This document shows positions 8,056 through 15,454 of a stretch of DNA of 42,189 nucleotides, one piece after another (position 1 is the first letter of the stretch; each line of letters opens with the position of its first letter). Source of the DNA: Oscillospiraceae bacterium (GTDB taxonomy: Bacteria > Bacillota > Clostridia > Oscillospirales > CAG-272); NCBI GenBank assembly GCA_015064255.1, contig SVSP01000024.1:1-42189 (forward strand). The letters run 5' to 3'. The notes beneath the pieces were generated by a model. The model made no database searches, was not told the DNA's origin, and was given only the letters and a program-made list of their open reading frames with translations. Both the position numbers and the translations under genes were made by a program.

Positions 8056-8964
8056 GTGAAAGATCTTTACAAAAGCTGTGAGCTTTGTCCGCGAAAATGC
8101 AAAGTCGACCGCCACGCTTCGCGCGGATTTTGCGGCGAGAGTGACAAATTACGAATATGCCGCGCTTCTCTTCATATGTGGGAAGAGCCCTGCATTTCGG
8201 GGCGCGAAGGCTCGGGAACAATATTCTTTACGGGCTGTCAGCTGAAATGTATATACTGTCAGAATTCCGACATCGCGCTTTCCCACGCCGGCCTCGAAAT
8301 ATCCGAAGAGCGCCTTATCGAAATATTCTTTGAGCTTGCCGAAAAAGGCGCGAACAACATAAACCTTGTAACTCCATCACATTTTACGCCTACAATCGTT
8401 TCGGCAATAGACCGTGCAAAGGCTACCGGAATCACGCTTCCATTTCTCTGGAATTCAAGCGGATACGAAGAGCTTGAAACGCTTGAGCTTTTACGCGGTA
8501 AAATCGACATTTTCCTGCCCGATTTCAAATATTTTTCGCCCGAGCTTGCAGAAAGCCTTTCTTATGCGCCCGATTATTTTGAAAAAGCAACGGCTGCGAT
8601 CCGCAAAATGCTCGACATCGCAGGCAAAAGCGAATTCGACGAGCACGGACTAATGAAAAAAGGTGTCATAGTGCGGCATCTCATTCTTCCCGCACACACC
8701 GGCGATTCAATGAACGTCATACAGCACCTTTTCGACTCATTTGGACACGATATTTATATAAGCATAATGAATCAGTACACCCCTATGCCGTCGGTTGCGG
8801 GCAGAAAAGACCTTTCGCGCAGGCTCACCACGTACGAATACGAAAAAGTCGTCAACTTTGCCGCCAACCTCGGTATTGTCAACGGTTTTACGCAACGCCG
8901 CGGCACGGCTCGTGACAGCTTTATTCCTGCGTTTGATTATACGGGAGTTCTCAAAAATGATTAA
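8056..8964 (+). CDS. Radical SAM protein, PflX/pyruvate-formate-lyase-activating-enzyme-like
   Basis: A 302-aa radical SAM enzyme of the PflX type (an uncharacterised group related to pyruvate formate-lyase activase). The radical SAM cluster motif CxxxCxxC is at Cys61, Cys65 and Cys68 (GCQLKCIYCQN). An N-terminal CxxCxxxC plus Cys26 (CELCPRKCKVD) would bind a second metal site. NLVTPSHFTP and the late GFTQRRGTARDSF block are typical of the group. The substrate is unknown in this family; glycyl-radical enzyme activation is a name-based guess. The start is GTG at 8056, with GAGGGAGA eight bases upstream. It follows the tRNA-Lys terminator by about 30 bases. No formate-lyase-like gene is nearby. 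Confidence 0.85.
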   Translation: MKDLYKSCELCPRKCKVDRHASRGFCGESDKLRICRASLHMWEEPCISGREGSGTIFFTGCQLKCIYCQNSDIALSHAGLEISEERLIEIFFELAEKGANNINLVTPSHFTPTIVSAIDRAKATGITLPFLWNSSGYEELETLELLRGKIDIFLPDFKYFSPELAESLSYAPDYFEKATAAIRKMLDIAGKSEFDEHGLMKKGVIVRHLILPAHTGDSMNVIQHLFDSFGHDIYISIMNQYTPMPSVAGRKDLSRRLTTYEYEKVVNFAANLGIVNGFTQRRGTARDSFIPAFDYTGVLKND

Positions 8965-8996
8965 CTTAAAAGGTTATTGTGGATTGCTTCATTTAG

Positions 8997-9047
8997 GAAA
9001 CTTTTTGTAAAAAGTTTCATAAAAACCTTCAAAAACTTTTCTGAAAA
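8997..9047 (+). repeat. Dispersed intergenic repeat, family A, copy 1
   Basis: A 10-bp hairpin (GAAACTTTTT, 8997-9006, with AAAAAGTTTC, 9009-9018) is followed by CAAAAACTTTTCTGAAAA (9030-9047). The 18-base tail recurs at 29496-29513 and, inverted, at 21399-21416, each next to a similar A/T-cored hairpin. It may help terminate the radical SAM transcript. Confidence 0.7.
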
Positions 9048-9051
9048 TACA

Positions 9052-9084
9052 AAAACCGTTTCTGCTGCAAACAGAAACGGTTTT
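9052..9084 (-). terminator. Terminator hairpin downstream of solute-binding gene 1 (duplicated copy)
   Basis: AAAACCGTTTCTG (9052-9064) pairs over 13 bp with CAGAAACGGTTTT (9072-9084). The same hairpin recurs at 10760-10792 behind the oxidoreductase. It is T-rich on both sides and can act in both directions. Confidence 0.85.
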
Positions 9085-9087
9085 ATT

Positions 9088-9129
9088 TTACCACTTTATC
9101 TGCCAACGTGTGCTCATCGCTCCGTCGGG
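9088..9129 (-). pseudogene. Relic of a second Gfo/Idh/MocA oxidoreductase: last 13 codons and stop
   Basis: Read on the minus strand these bases give PDGAMSTRWQIKW and a stop, exactly the C-terminus of the intact oxidoreductase at 10797-11981. The relic lies inside an 83-base copy (9047-9129) of the 84-base stretch at 10755-10838, which differs only by one T in a T run. In-frame upstream there is a stop after a few codons, so nothing longer survives. It marks a former tandem duplication whose second oxidoreductase was deleted. Confidence 0.85.
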
Positions 9130-9154
9130 GATGATTTTGTTTTACACAAACAAT

Positions 9155-10648
9155 TTATTGTTCTTCACCGGATAGTTTGTTTACAATCTCGGTAAGGTGT
9201 CTGTTTCGATAACTTGCCGCATGACCGTATTTAGTCATTACATACTGCATATTTCTTTGTGTATCACATAAACTCATCATTATCATATTGCCCAATCCGT
9301 CGAAATACGTTGTATATGCAAACGCAAGAACCATATCAACATATCCGGAATTTTGGGTAATGAGGTCTATCATTTCGCAAGTGTCAAGGTCCGTTGTATA
9401 TTTTACACCAAGTACATCATCATAGTAACGAGGTTTTACCATTCGATAAGATTCCTTGCACATTGCTTCAAGTACTACTGCACTTGCCTTTATATTTTGT
9501 GAATTTTTCGATATTCCAAAAAGATTTACTGTCATTCGAAGTCCTGATATATATCTGCCCTGTTCTTCGTTTAACATTGGAGTAGGAATTATACAGTAAT
9601 CATACTCCATATCATTAAGATAATACGCTGCGCTATGCATATATCCGGAAGTCATCAGTGCGTTACCCTTTTTAAACGCTTCAAACGCTTTTGCGTATTG
9701 CATATCAAATTTCATGACGCCGTCCGAATCTATCAGTTTGAAATACTGAGTAAAAAAATTATATAACTGATTATTAGCAGAAGTTATAGGGCAATAAAGA
9801 CTTCCATCCATATCTATATCACAGAATTCTACTCCTGAAGCTACTGCAAGTGCATTGGCATTATGATGTATCGGCATTGCAACGCCTATTAACTCTTCGG
9901 AGCCTATGAGTTCATCTACTGAAATATCTTTTTTTGTTACAACAGCATCGGAAAACATTTGCATTTTATCTACAGTCCACTCTTTGTTTCTGACTATATC
10001 GTATATACTGCCGTAAGTTTTTTCAAGTTTTTCCTTATAGAGGGTCTCATTAAGAAAAGTACAGTAAAATCCGCCAATATAATTTAGAGAAATACAACCG
10101 GTAAGCCAATATAGTTTCCCATTACAAGAAAGCCCATTGATATATTCCTTTGACCAATAAGGAAACTCACTTTCAAGATTTATATATGGCGATGCATCCT
10201 CGTGATTTGCCACATCGACAAGGCAATCTTCTATACAAAGCGCGATATCATCATACTGCCGTCCGACAAATACATCGTAATCTCCCGAGCCACTAAGAAT
10301 CTCAGATGAAAGACTGTGCGTTAAATCCGAAATATAATATGTTATATCTATGTTACAGTTATAACGACTTTCTATCTCCTTATTTCTGTTAATTATAGTA
10401 ATGTCTAAAGAATCACCAGAATCTTCATCAGGAAGAATAGATCTTTTACTCAATGGATGCTCAATCTCACCTTCACAGACTGCGAACTTTACGGTATATC
10501 CTTCAAGATCGTGCGCATCAGGGGTAGGGCTTGTAACAACGATATCGTCATCCGGTTCTTTTTCATCATCGTTACAAGAAAAAAGAGTCAAGACCGTCGA
10601 AAAGATCAAAAGTACCACCATAACTATCATTAAAATGCGTTTTTTCAT
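9155..10648 (-). CDS. Solute-binding lipoprotein 1 (extracellular sugar-binding type)
   Basis: A 497-aa lipoprotein of the ABC-transporter extracellular solute-binding class, likely for oligosaccharides. The signal peptide MKKRILMIVMVVLLIFST ends in a lipobox with the lipid-bearing Cys at 25 (LTLFSC). Family landmarks are GYTVKFAV near residue 50, GDYDVFVGRQYDD, NGKLYWLTG, GGFYCTF, GSIYDIVRNKEWTVDKM and, near the C-terminus, KYTTDLDTCEMIDL. It is the most downstream gene of the five-gene array and lies after the oxidoreductase. No permease or ATPase gene accompanies it. GGGGGA seven bases before the ATG and a promoter identical but for one base to that of protein 2 drive it. The body differs more from its relatives than the promoter does. 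Ligand unknown. Confidence 0.88.
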   Translation of the reverse strand: MKKRILMIVMVVLLIFSTVLTLFSCNDDEKEPDDDIVVTSPTPDAHDLEGYTVKFAVCEGEIEHPLSKRSILPDEDSGDSLDITIINRNKEIESRYNCNIDITYYISDLTHSLSSEILSGSGDYDVFVGRQYDDIALCIEDCLVDVANHEDASPYINLESEFPYWSKEYINGLSCNGKLYWLTGCISLNYIGGFYCTFLNETLYKEKLEKTYGSIYDIVRNKEWTVDKMQMFSDAVVTKKDISVDELIGSEELIGVAMPIHHNANALAVASGVEFCDIDMDGSLYCPITSANNQLYNFFTQYFKLIDSDGVMKFDMQYAKAFEAFKKGNALMTSGYMHSAAYYLNDMEYDYCIIPTPMLNEEQGRYISGLRMTVNLFGISKNSQNIKASAVVLEAMCKESYRMVKPRYYDDVLGVKYTTDLDTCEMIDLITQNSGYVDMVLAFAYTTYFDGLGNMIMMSLCDTQRNMQYVMTKYGHAASYRNRHLTEIVNKLSGEEQ

Positions 10649-10687
10649 ATCAATGTCCCCCTTATCTATTATTTCTGATTATATTTT

Positions 10688-10717
10688 ATCATATCAGATA
10701 TTAGATTTTATTACCAA
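10688..10717 (-). promoter_or_regulatory. Probable promoter of solute-binding gene 1
   Basis: On the minus strand TTGGTA (10717-10712) and TATGAT (10693-10688) are 18 bases apart. The whole upstream stretch (10649-10753) matches that of gene 2 (13602-13706) with a single difference seen by eye. It is weaker than the consensus promoters of genes 3-5. Confidence 0.55.
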
Positions 10718-10754
10718 AAATAAAAAATTCTTTTGACATACAGTAAATAACAAG

Positions 10755-10838
10755 ATACAAAAACCGTTTCTGCTGCAAACAGAAACGGTTTTATTTTTAC
10801 CACTTTATCTGCCAACGTGTGCTCATCGCTCCGTCGGG
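10755..10838. repeat. 84-base direct repeat (partner of 9047-9129)
   Basis: It covers the last 13 codons, stop and terminator of the oxidoreductase. The copy at 9047-9129 is identical except for one missing T. The pair flanks solute-binding gene 1 and its promoter, so together they mark the borders of a duplicated unit. Confidence 0.9.
10760..10792 (-). terminator. Terminator of the Gfo/Idh/MocA oxidoreductase
   Basis: The 13-bp stem AAAACCGTTTCTG/CAGAAACGGTTTT (10760-10772 and 10780-10792) is followed on the minus strand by a short T run. It starts four bases after the stop codon. Confidence 0.88.
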
Positions 10839-11981
10839 AAGTGTTTCGTCGTCATTTTCCTTTTTATACTTCGAAGCTTTCTTCTTTTCGTCGAGAAGCT
10901 TGTCAAAGGCTTCCCTGTCGATAGGAAGTGCTACGGTTTTATCAGTCCAAGCCGAGAGATACGCCGCGTTGGTTATTTCAAGCTCGTTTATGCCCTCTCT
11001 GCCGTTTGCCACAAGAGGTTTGCCCTCGAGAATATTATCGGCAAATGCGCGGAGAACATTCACGTGTTCGCTTGAAGAATTTTCAAACGTATATTCCGTA
11101 TATTCGGGCTTTTCGGTGCAAGTTCCGTTTGAAGCACTCACACGGTATTCGCTTTCCGAGAAATTAAGCTTCCAGACCTTGAGCACACCGTTTTCGAGCA
11201 CGATTTTTCCCTCATCTCCGACAGCTTCAAGTCTGTTTGTTCCCGGATATTCACCCGTCGTTGAGAGAAAATCTGCGGTCATACCGTCTTCGTATTCCAT
11301 ATATATGTGCGCGAAATCTTCAACCTCGATATCGTGATATTTTCCTTCTATACATCTTGCGCGAACGCTTGAAGGCATTCCGAATATCCACTGAAGCATA
11401 TCAATGTTGTGAGGTGCCTGATTTATAAGGACACCGCCGCCTTCTCCGCCCCACGAAGCACGCCACGAAGAAGAATTATAGTAGCTTTGCGTTCTGTACC
11501 AATTGGTAACGCACCAAGAAACGCGCTTGATCTTACCTATCTCGCCCGAATGAACGAGCTCGCGGCATTTTCTGAATATAGGTGCTGTTCTCTGATTGAA
11601 CATTATACCAAACGCTTTGCCCGACTTATCTGCCGCGCGGTTCATTTTTTCTGCATCCGAGACCGAAACGCTCGCAGGCTTTTCAACCATAACGTTTATT
11701 CCCTTTTCGAGTGCCTTGATCGCACACTCGACGTGAAAATAATGCGGTACAGCGACTATCAGAACATCGGGAGTCATCTCGTCGAGCATTTTGTCAAGAT
11801 CGGCATAAACAGGAATATCACCGAATTTTTCAGACGCCCATACTCTCTTTGCATAAGAAATATCGCAAAGAGCGACAAGCTTCATTTTCTCTATTTTTCC
11901 GGAGCATATATTGTTCGCGTGTGCGCTTCCCATATTTCCGACTCCGACTATCGCAACCTTAAGAATTTTACTGTTATCCAT
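10797..11981 (-). CDS. Gfo/Idh/MocA-family NAD(P)-dependent oxidoreductase
   Basis: A cytoplasmic dehydrogenase of the glucose-fructose oxidoreductase/inositol dehydrogenase family, acting on a sugar, inositol or sugar acid. The Rossmann motif GVGNMGSAH is at residues 13-21 and the EKP motif with catalytic Lys101 is in VMVEKPAS. The C-terminal domain carries GGGVLINQAPHNIDMLQW, with the conserved His and Asp. It ends in LPDGAMSTRW, a tail common in this group. At 394 aa it is of normal length. It lies among the solute-binding lipoprotein genes with its own promoter, a palindromic leader and a terminator. This suggests it handles the imported sugar, though the substrate cannot be read from sequence. 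No strong ribosome binding site is visible before the ATG. Confidence 0.9.
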   Translation of the reverse strand: MDNSKILKVAIVGVGNMGSAHANNICSGKIEKMKLVALCDISYAKRVWASEKFGDIPVYADLDKMLDEMTPDVLIVAVPHYFHVECAIKALEKGINVMVEKPASVSVSDAEKMNRAADKSGKAFGIMFNQRTAPIFRKCRELVHSGEIGKIKRVSWCVTNWYRTQSYYNSSSWRASWGGEGGGVLINQAPHNIDMLQWIFGMPSSVRARCIEGKYHDIEVEDFAHIYMEYEDGMTADFLSTTGEYPGTNRLEAVGDEGKIVLENGVLKVWKLNFSESEYRVSASNGTCTEKPEYTEYTFENSSSEHVNVLRAFADNILEGKPLVANGREGINELEITNAAYLSAWTDKTVALPIDREAFDKLLDEKKKASKYKKENDDETLPDGAMSTRWQIKW

Positions 11982-12007
11982 AGCTTAGTCCGCCGTGTTA
12001 ATAAATT

Positions 12008-12022
12008 TGCCGATATTCGGCA
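12008..12022. promoter_or_regulatory. Palindrome in the oxidoreductase leader, possible operator
   Basis: TGCCGATATTCGGCA is a perfect 6-3-6 inverted repeat, located between the promoter and the start codon of the oxidoreductase. The position fits a repressor-binding site, for example of a LacI/GntR-type regulator, or a short leader hairpin. No regulator gene is nearby. Confidence 0.4.
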
Positions 12023-12039
12023 CTTAACTTTACACCTTT

Positions 12040-12068
12040 ATTTTAATACAATTTCACTTCTTTGTCAA
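12040..12068 (-). promoter_or_regulatory. Sigma-A promoter of the oxidoreductase
   Basis: On the minus strand TTGACA (12068-12063) and TAAAAT (12045-12040) have a 17-base spacer. Confidence 0.85.
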
Positions 12069-12093
12069 TAAGTATGAGGATTTTTACAAATAA

Positions 12094-12119
12094 AAACCGA
12101 AGGCAAATGCCTTCGGTTT
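12094..12119 (-). terminator. Terminator of solute-binding gene 2
   Basis: AAACCGAAGGC (12094-12104) pairs with GCCTTCGGTTT (12109-12119) around AAAT. On the minus strand it continues into TTTTTATTTG. The identical hairpin follows gene 3 at 13712-13737. Confidence 0.92.
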
Positions 12120-12128
12120 CATTTATAC

Positions 12129-13601
12129 CTAATTATTTGCTCCCGAGAGTTTACTTATGATTTCGCTGAGATCATCGTCCCATATTTTTTGAGCCACGGG
12201 AAACGTTTTAATCGCAGCTTCTGCATCTTTGCAATCAGCAAAAGCATTTTTTATCATATTCCCCACACCCTCAAAATATTCGGTACCCGACCACGCATAT
12301 ACAGTATCGGTATATGCACTTTTGCAGATTATGTCCATCATTTCAGCAGAGTCAAGGTCTGTTGTGTAGTGTAAGCCAAGATCTTCTTCGTAGTAATAAG
12401 GTCTTACGCTACGGTAAGATTCTTTACACATCGCTTCGAGAACGATTGCTGTTGCTTTGATGTTTTTCGAGCTTGAAGAAATTCCGAAGAGCGCAAGATC
12501 ATTTATAAGAGGCGATACATAATTTCCCTGCTCCGCACTGAGCATCGGCATAGGAAGAATATAATAGGGCGATGTCATTTGATCTTTCAGGTATGTCACA
12601 GCCTGATGCAAATACCCGAAGGTCATAAGCGCGTTATCTCTCTTGATCGCCATAAACGCCGAGTCATAATCATCTCCCGTATTTATCATATTGCCCGAAT
12701 CTATAAGCTCGTAATACTTATCGAAAAAACCGTGCAAAGCCGTATTATTCCGGTTTAGCGTACATCTATCTGTTTCGCAGAATTTTACTCCCGACGCTAA
12801 AGCAAGTGCGTTCACAGTTTCATTTACGGGCATAGCGATACCGATATATTCTTCAGAAACGATAAGTTCATCAAAAGTAATGTTCTTCTCAGTCGTGACA
12901 GCGTCTGCAAGCATCTTTACTTTATCAACTGTCCACTCCTTGTTTCTTACGATATCGTATATACTGCCTTCGCTTTTACTGAAATTTTCTTCATAAAGTG
13001 CCGCATTGACAAACGTACAGTAAAATCCGACTGTATAATTAAGCGAGATCTCACCCGTAAGCCAATATACCTTTCCGTTATAGGAGAGTCCTTTTATATA
13101 ATCCGTTCCCCAATAAAAGAATTTACTTTCAAGATCAATATACGGGGCTGTGTCTTCGTGATTTGCCACGTCAACGAGATAATTGTTCAGACAAAGCGAT
13201 ATATCGTCGCACTGCCGTCCGACAATCACGTCGTAATCACCCGAGCCGCTTAAAATTTCGGGTGTAAGGCTTATGTTTTCGTTTGCGATATAGTATGTCA
13301 TTTCTATATTGCAGTTATACCGATTCTCGATGGCTTTATTTCTCGCTATCACGGCTTTATCGACAGGGTCACCAGAATTTTCATCCGGACATATTGAGCG
13401 CTTCACAAGAGATTCATTGTTATAGCCCTCGCACACCGCAAATTTCACGGTATATCCCTCGAAATCGTGCGCATCAGGGGTTGGCCTTGTAACAACGATA
13501 TCGTCGTCCGGATTTTCCCCATTACTGCAAGAAACGAGAGTCAAAACCGTCGAAAAGATCAGAAGTATCACCATAACTATCATTAAAATGCGTTTTTTCA
13601 T
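12129..13601 (-). CDS. Solute-binding lipoprotein 2
   Basis: A 490-aa paralogue of the other four lipoproteins in the array. The signal peptide MKKRILMIVMVILLIFST and lipobox LVSC (Cys25) are almost the same as in protein 1, and the next stretch up to about residue 55 is close. The body has YDVIVGRQCDD, NGKVYWLTGE, GFYCTFVN, GSIYDIVRNKEWTVDKV, KATAIVLEAMCKESYRSVRP and HYTTDLDSAEMMDI. The expected role is capture of a sugar or similar solute at the outer face of the membrane for an ABC permease not encoded here. GGGGGA precedes the ATG. Its promoter region differs from that of gene 1 at only one base in about 105, while large parts of the two proteins have diverged. Transcription ends at the hairpin eight bases past the stop. 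Confidence 0.88.
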   Translation of the reverse strand: MKKRILMIVMVILLIFSTVLTLVSCSNGENPDDDIVVTRPTPDAHDFEGYTVKFAVCEGYNNESLVKRSICPDENSGDPVDKAVIARNKAIENRYNCNIEMTYYIANENISLTPEILSGSGDYDVIVGRQCDDISLCLNNYLVDVANHEDTAPYIDLESKFFYWGTDYIKGLSYNGKVYWLTGEISLNYTVGFYCTFVNAALYEENFSKSEGSIYDIVRNKEWTVDKVKMLADAVTTEKNITFDELIVSEEYIGIAMPVNETVNALALASGVKFCETDRCTLNRNNTALHGFFDKYYELIDSGNMINTGDDYDSAFMAIKRDNALMTFGYLHQAVTYLKDQMTSPYYILPMPMLSAEQGNYVSPLINDLALFGISSSSKNIKATAIVLEAMCKESYRSVRPYYYEEDLGLHYTTDLDSAEMMDIICKSAYTDTVYAWSGTEYFEGVGNMIKNAFADCKDAEAAIKTFPVAQKIWDDDLSEIISKLSGANN

Positions 13602-13641
13602 ATCAATGTCCCCCTTTTTCTATTATTTCTGATTATATTTT

Positions 13642-13671
13642 ATCATATCAGATATTAGATTTTATTACCAA
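13642..13671 (-). promoter_or_regulatory. Probable promoter of solute-binding gene 2
   Basis: TTGGTA (13671-13666) and TATGAT (13647-13642) on the minus strand are 18 bases apart, as in gene 1. The surrounding ~105 bases are nearly identical to 10649-10753. Confidence 0.55.
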
Positions 13672-13711
13672 AAATAAAAAATTCTTTTGACATACAGTAA
13701 ATAACAAACAA

Positions 13712-13737
13712 AAACCGAAGGCAAATGCCTTCGGTTT
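13712..13737 (-). terminator. Terminator of solute-binding gene 3
   Basis: An 11-bp stem AAACCGAAGGC/GCCTTCGGTTT with an AAAT loop, the same sequence as the terminator of gene 2. On the minus strand it runs into TTTTTGTTTG. Confidence 0.92.
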
Positions 13738-13754
13738 GAGTATGTAATAAGTTA

Positions 13755-15272
13755 TCAGCCGTTAGCCGAAGCGATCTTCATGAACATTTCATCAAGATCC
13801 TTAATTCCTCTCGCCCATACGGATGTCTGCTTCTTAAGCTGAGTTGTAATAGAAGCAACTTCGTTTCTCATATTGATTCTGAGGTAGCTTCCGAGATCCT
13901 TGAAGTAGCTTGTGAACGCCCATACGAGTGCAAAGTCGATGTATGCGTTTTCGCTGAGGATGTCGATCATTTCAGCGGAGTCAAGGTCTGTTGTGTACTT
14001 GAACTTAAGAGCGTCTTCGTAGTAACGAGGTCTTACGCTGCGGTAAGACTCTGCGCACATTGCTTCGAGAACGATAGCTGTTGCCTCAACATTCTGAGAA
14101 CCTGCGCTGATACCGTAAATGTTGATAGCGTCGTGAACGTTAGAACGGTAGCTTGCCTGAGTTTCGTCGAGGAGAGGGCAAGGAACGATGTAATAAGGAG
14201 AAGACATTTCACGGAGGTAAAGCTCTGCCTGGTTAAGTCTTCCGGGAACCATAAGTGCGTTATCGGATGCGAATGCCTGGAACGCGCTTACGTAGTTACC
14301 GTTAAGACCTGTAAGAGCACCCTTAGACTTAATTATATTCATATACTTCTTGTAGAAAGCATCAAGTCTTGTGTTCTTTTCGTTGAATGTAAAGTTAACG
14401 CTTCCGTCTTTAGCCTGTTCCGAGAAGTTAACGCCTGCTGCTACTGCCCAACCGTTTGTGTTGTCGTGAATAGGCATTGCAATACCTACAACACCGTCAG
14501 AGCCGACAAGCTCTTCGATTGTAACGTTTTCAACTGTTGTAGCCGCGTCAGAGAGTTCTCTCATCTTGTCAATGGTCCACTTCTTTTCTCTTACGAGATC
14601 GTAAATGCTGCCCTGAGATTCCTTAAGAACTTCATCATAGATAGCACCGTTTACAAATGTGCAGTAGAATCCGCCTGTGTATCTGAGGCAGAGGTCGCCT
14701 GCGAGCCAATAAACCTGACCCTTATAGGACATACCGTTGATATATCCTTCGCCCCAATAGGGGAATTCGTTATCCTGCCACTCGAGATACTGGCTTGTGT
14801 ACTCGTTCTTTGCGAGGTCAAGAACGTATCCCTTGCTACAGATAGCGATGTCGTCATACTGACGAGCTGCGATAACGTCATATTCTTCGCCACCGGACAT
14901 AAATACGCTGGAGAGCGAACTGGAAAGGTTAGACGTATCTGTGTAGTAGGTGAGCTCGATCGTGCAGTTAAATCTTGCTTCAACCGCCTTGTTACGCGCA
15001 AAGATTGCCGCGTCAACAGAGTCACCTGTGTCTTCTTCCGCTGCGATAGAACGCTTATGGAAACCGTCGCCGTCTGCTTCGGCTACTGCGAACTTAACGA
15101 TATATCCGTCAAGATCGTGTTCACCGAGGTTATCGTACCATTCTCTTACGAAATCTCCACCGCCGCCTTGGCCCTGATCATCGTCCTTTCCGCCTGCGCA
15201 AGCTGCGAGAGAAAGGAGAGTGCATACGATAAGAAGAACAGACATAATTGTTGCCAAAATTCTTTTTTTCAT
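13755..15272 (-). CDS. Solute-binding lipoprotein 3
   Basis: A 505-aa lipoprotein of the same family. The start at 15272 (MKKRILATIMSVLLIVCTLL) is preferred over an upstream ATG at 15287, because GGAGG lies eight bases before it and it aligns with proteins 4 and 5. The lipobox is LAAC, Cys25. A Gly/Asp-rich linker (residues ~26-45, DDDQGQGGGGDF) follows. Landmarks are EYDVIAARQYDDIAIC, YKGQVYWLAGDLCLRYTGGF, GSIYDLVREKKWTIDKM, NTNGWAVAAGVNF and KYTTDLDSAEMIDI. It is very close to proteins 4 and 5, so the trio arose by recent tandem duplication. A consensus promoter and biased codons point to high expression. Its antisense strand carries long open frames that are artefacts of codon bias. Confidence 0.9.
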   Translation of the reverse strand: MKKRILATIMSVLLIVCTLLSLAACAGGKDDDQGQGGGGDFVREWYDNLGEHDLDGYIVKFAVAEADGDGFHKRSIAAEEDTGDSVDAAIFARNKAVEARFNCTIELTYYTDTSNLSSSLSSVFMSGGEEYDVIAARQYDDIAICSKGYVLDLAKNEYTSQYLEWQDNEFPYWGEGYINGMSYKGQVYWLAGDLCLRYTGGFYCTFVNGAIYDEVLKESQGSIYDLVREKKWTIDKMRELSDAATTVENVTIEELVGSDGVVGIAMPIHDNTNGWAVAAGVNFSEQAKDGSVNFTFNEKNTRLDAFYKKYMNIIKSKGALTGLNGNYVSAFQAFASDNALMVPGRLNQAELYLREMSSPYYIVPCPLLDETQASYRSNVHDAINIYGISAGSQNVEATAIVLEAMCAESYRSVRPRYYEDALKFKYTTDLDSAEMIDILSENAYIDFALVWAFTSYFKDLGSYLRINMRNEVASITTQLKKQTSVWARGIKDLDEMFMKIASANG

Positions 15273-15322
15273 GCTAAAAACCTCCAAATAGTCTTACAAA
15301 ACATTATTAGCTTTGTTATGAT

Positions 15323-15351
15323 ATTATATCACTCGGGGTGCATTTTGTCAA
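15323..15351 (-). promoter_or_regulatory. Strong promoter of solute-binding gene 3
   Basis: Perfect TTGACA (15351-15346) and TATAAT (15328-15323), spacer 17, with an extended -10 (TGA directly before TATAAT) on the minus strand. Confidence 0.93.
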
Positions 15352-15411
15352 CAGAAATTTAAAGTTCATATTCAACAAGTTTTAGTATATTTTTTTGTAC
15401 ATTACAAACAA

Positions 15412-15437
15412 AAGCGGAAGATTTTCATCTTCCGCTT
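15412..15437 (-). terminator. Terminator of solute-binding gene 4
   Basis: AAGCGGAAGAT (15412-15422) pairs with ATCTTCCGCTT (15427-15437), loop TTTC; the minus strand continues with TTTTGTTTG. Confidence 0.92.
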
Positions 15438-15454
15438 AAAGTTATGTATTCAGA

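Noticed and set aside
14133..15362. 409-aa open frame antisense to lipoprotein 3 (and a 225-aa one antisense to lipoprotein 4)
   Set aside because: They mirror the same codon phase in related genes, start inside real genes, lack ribosome binding sites and have compositions rich in Cys and Val typical of reverse reading of biased codons.
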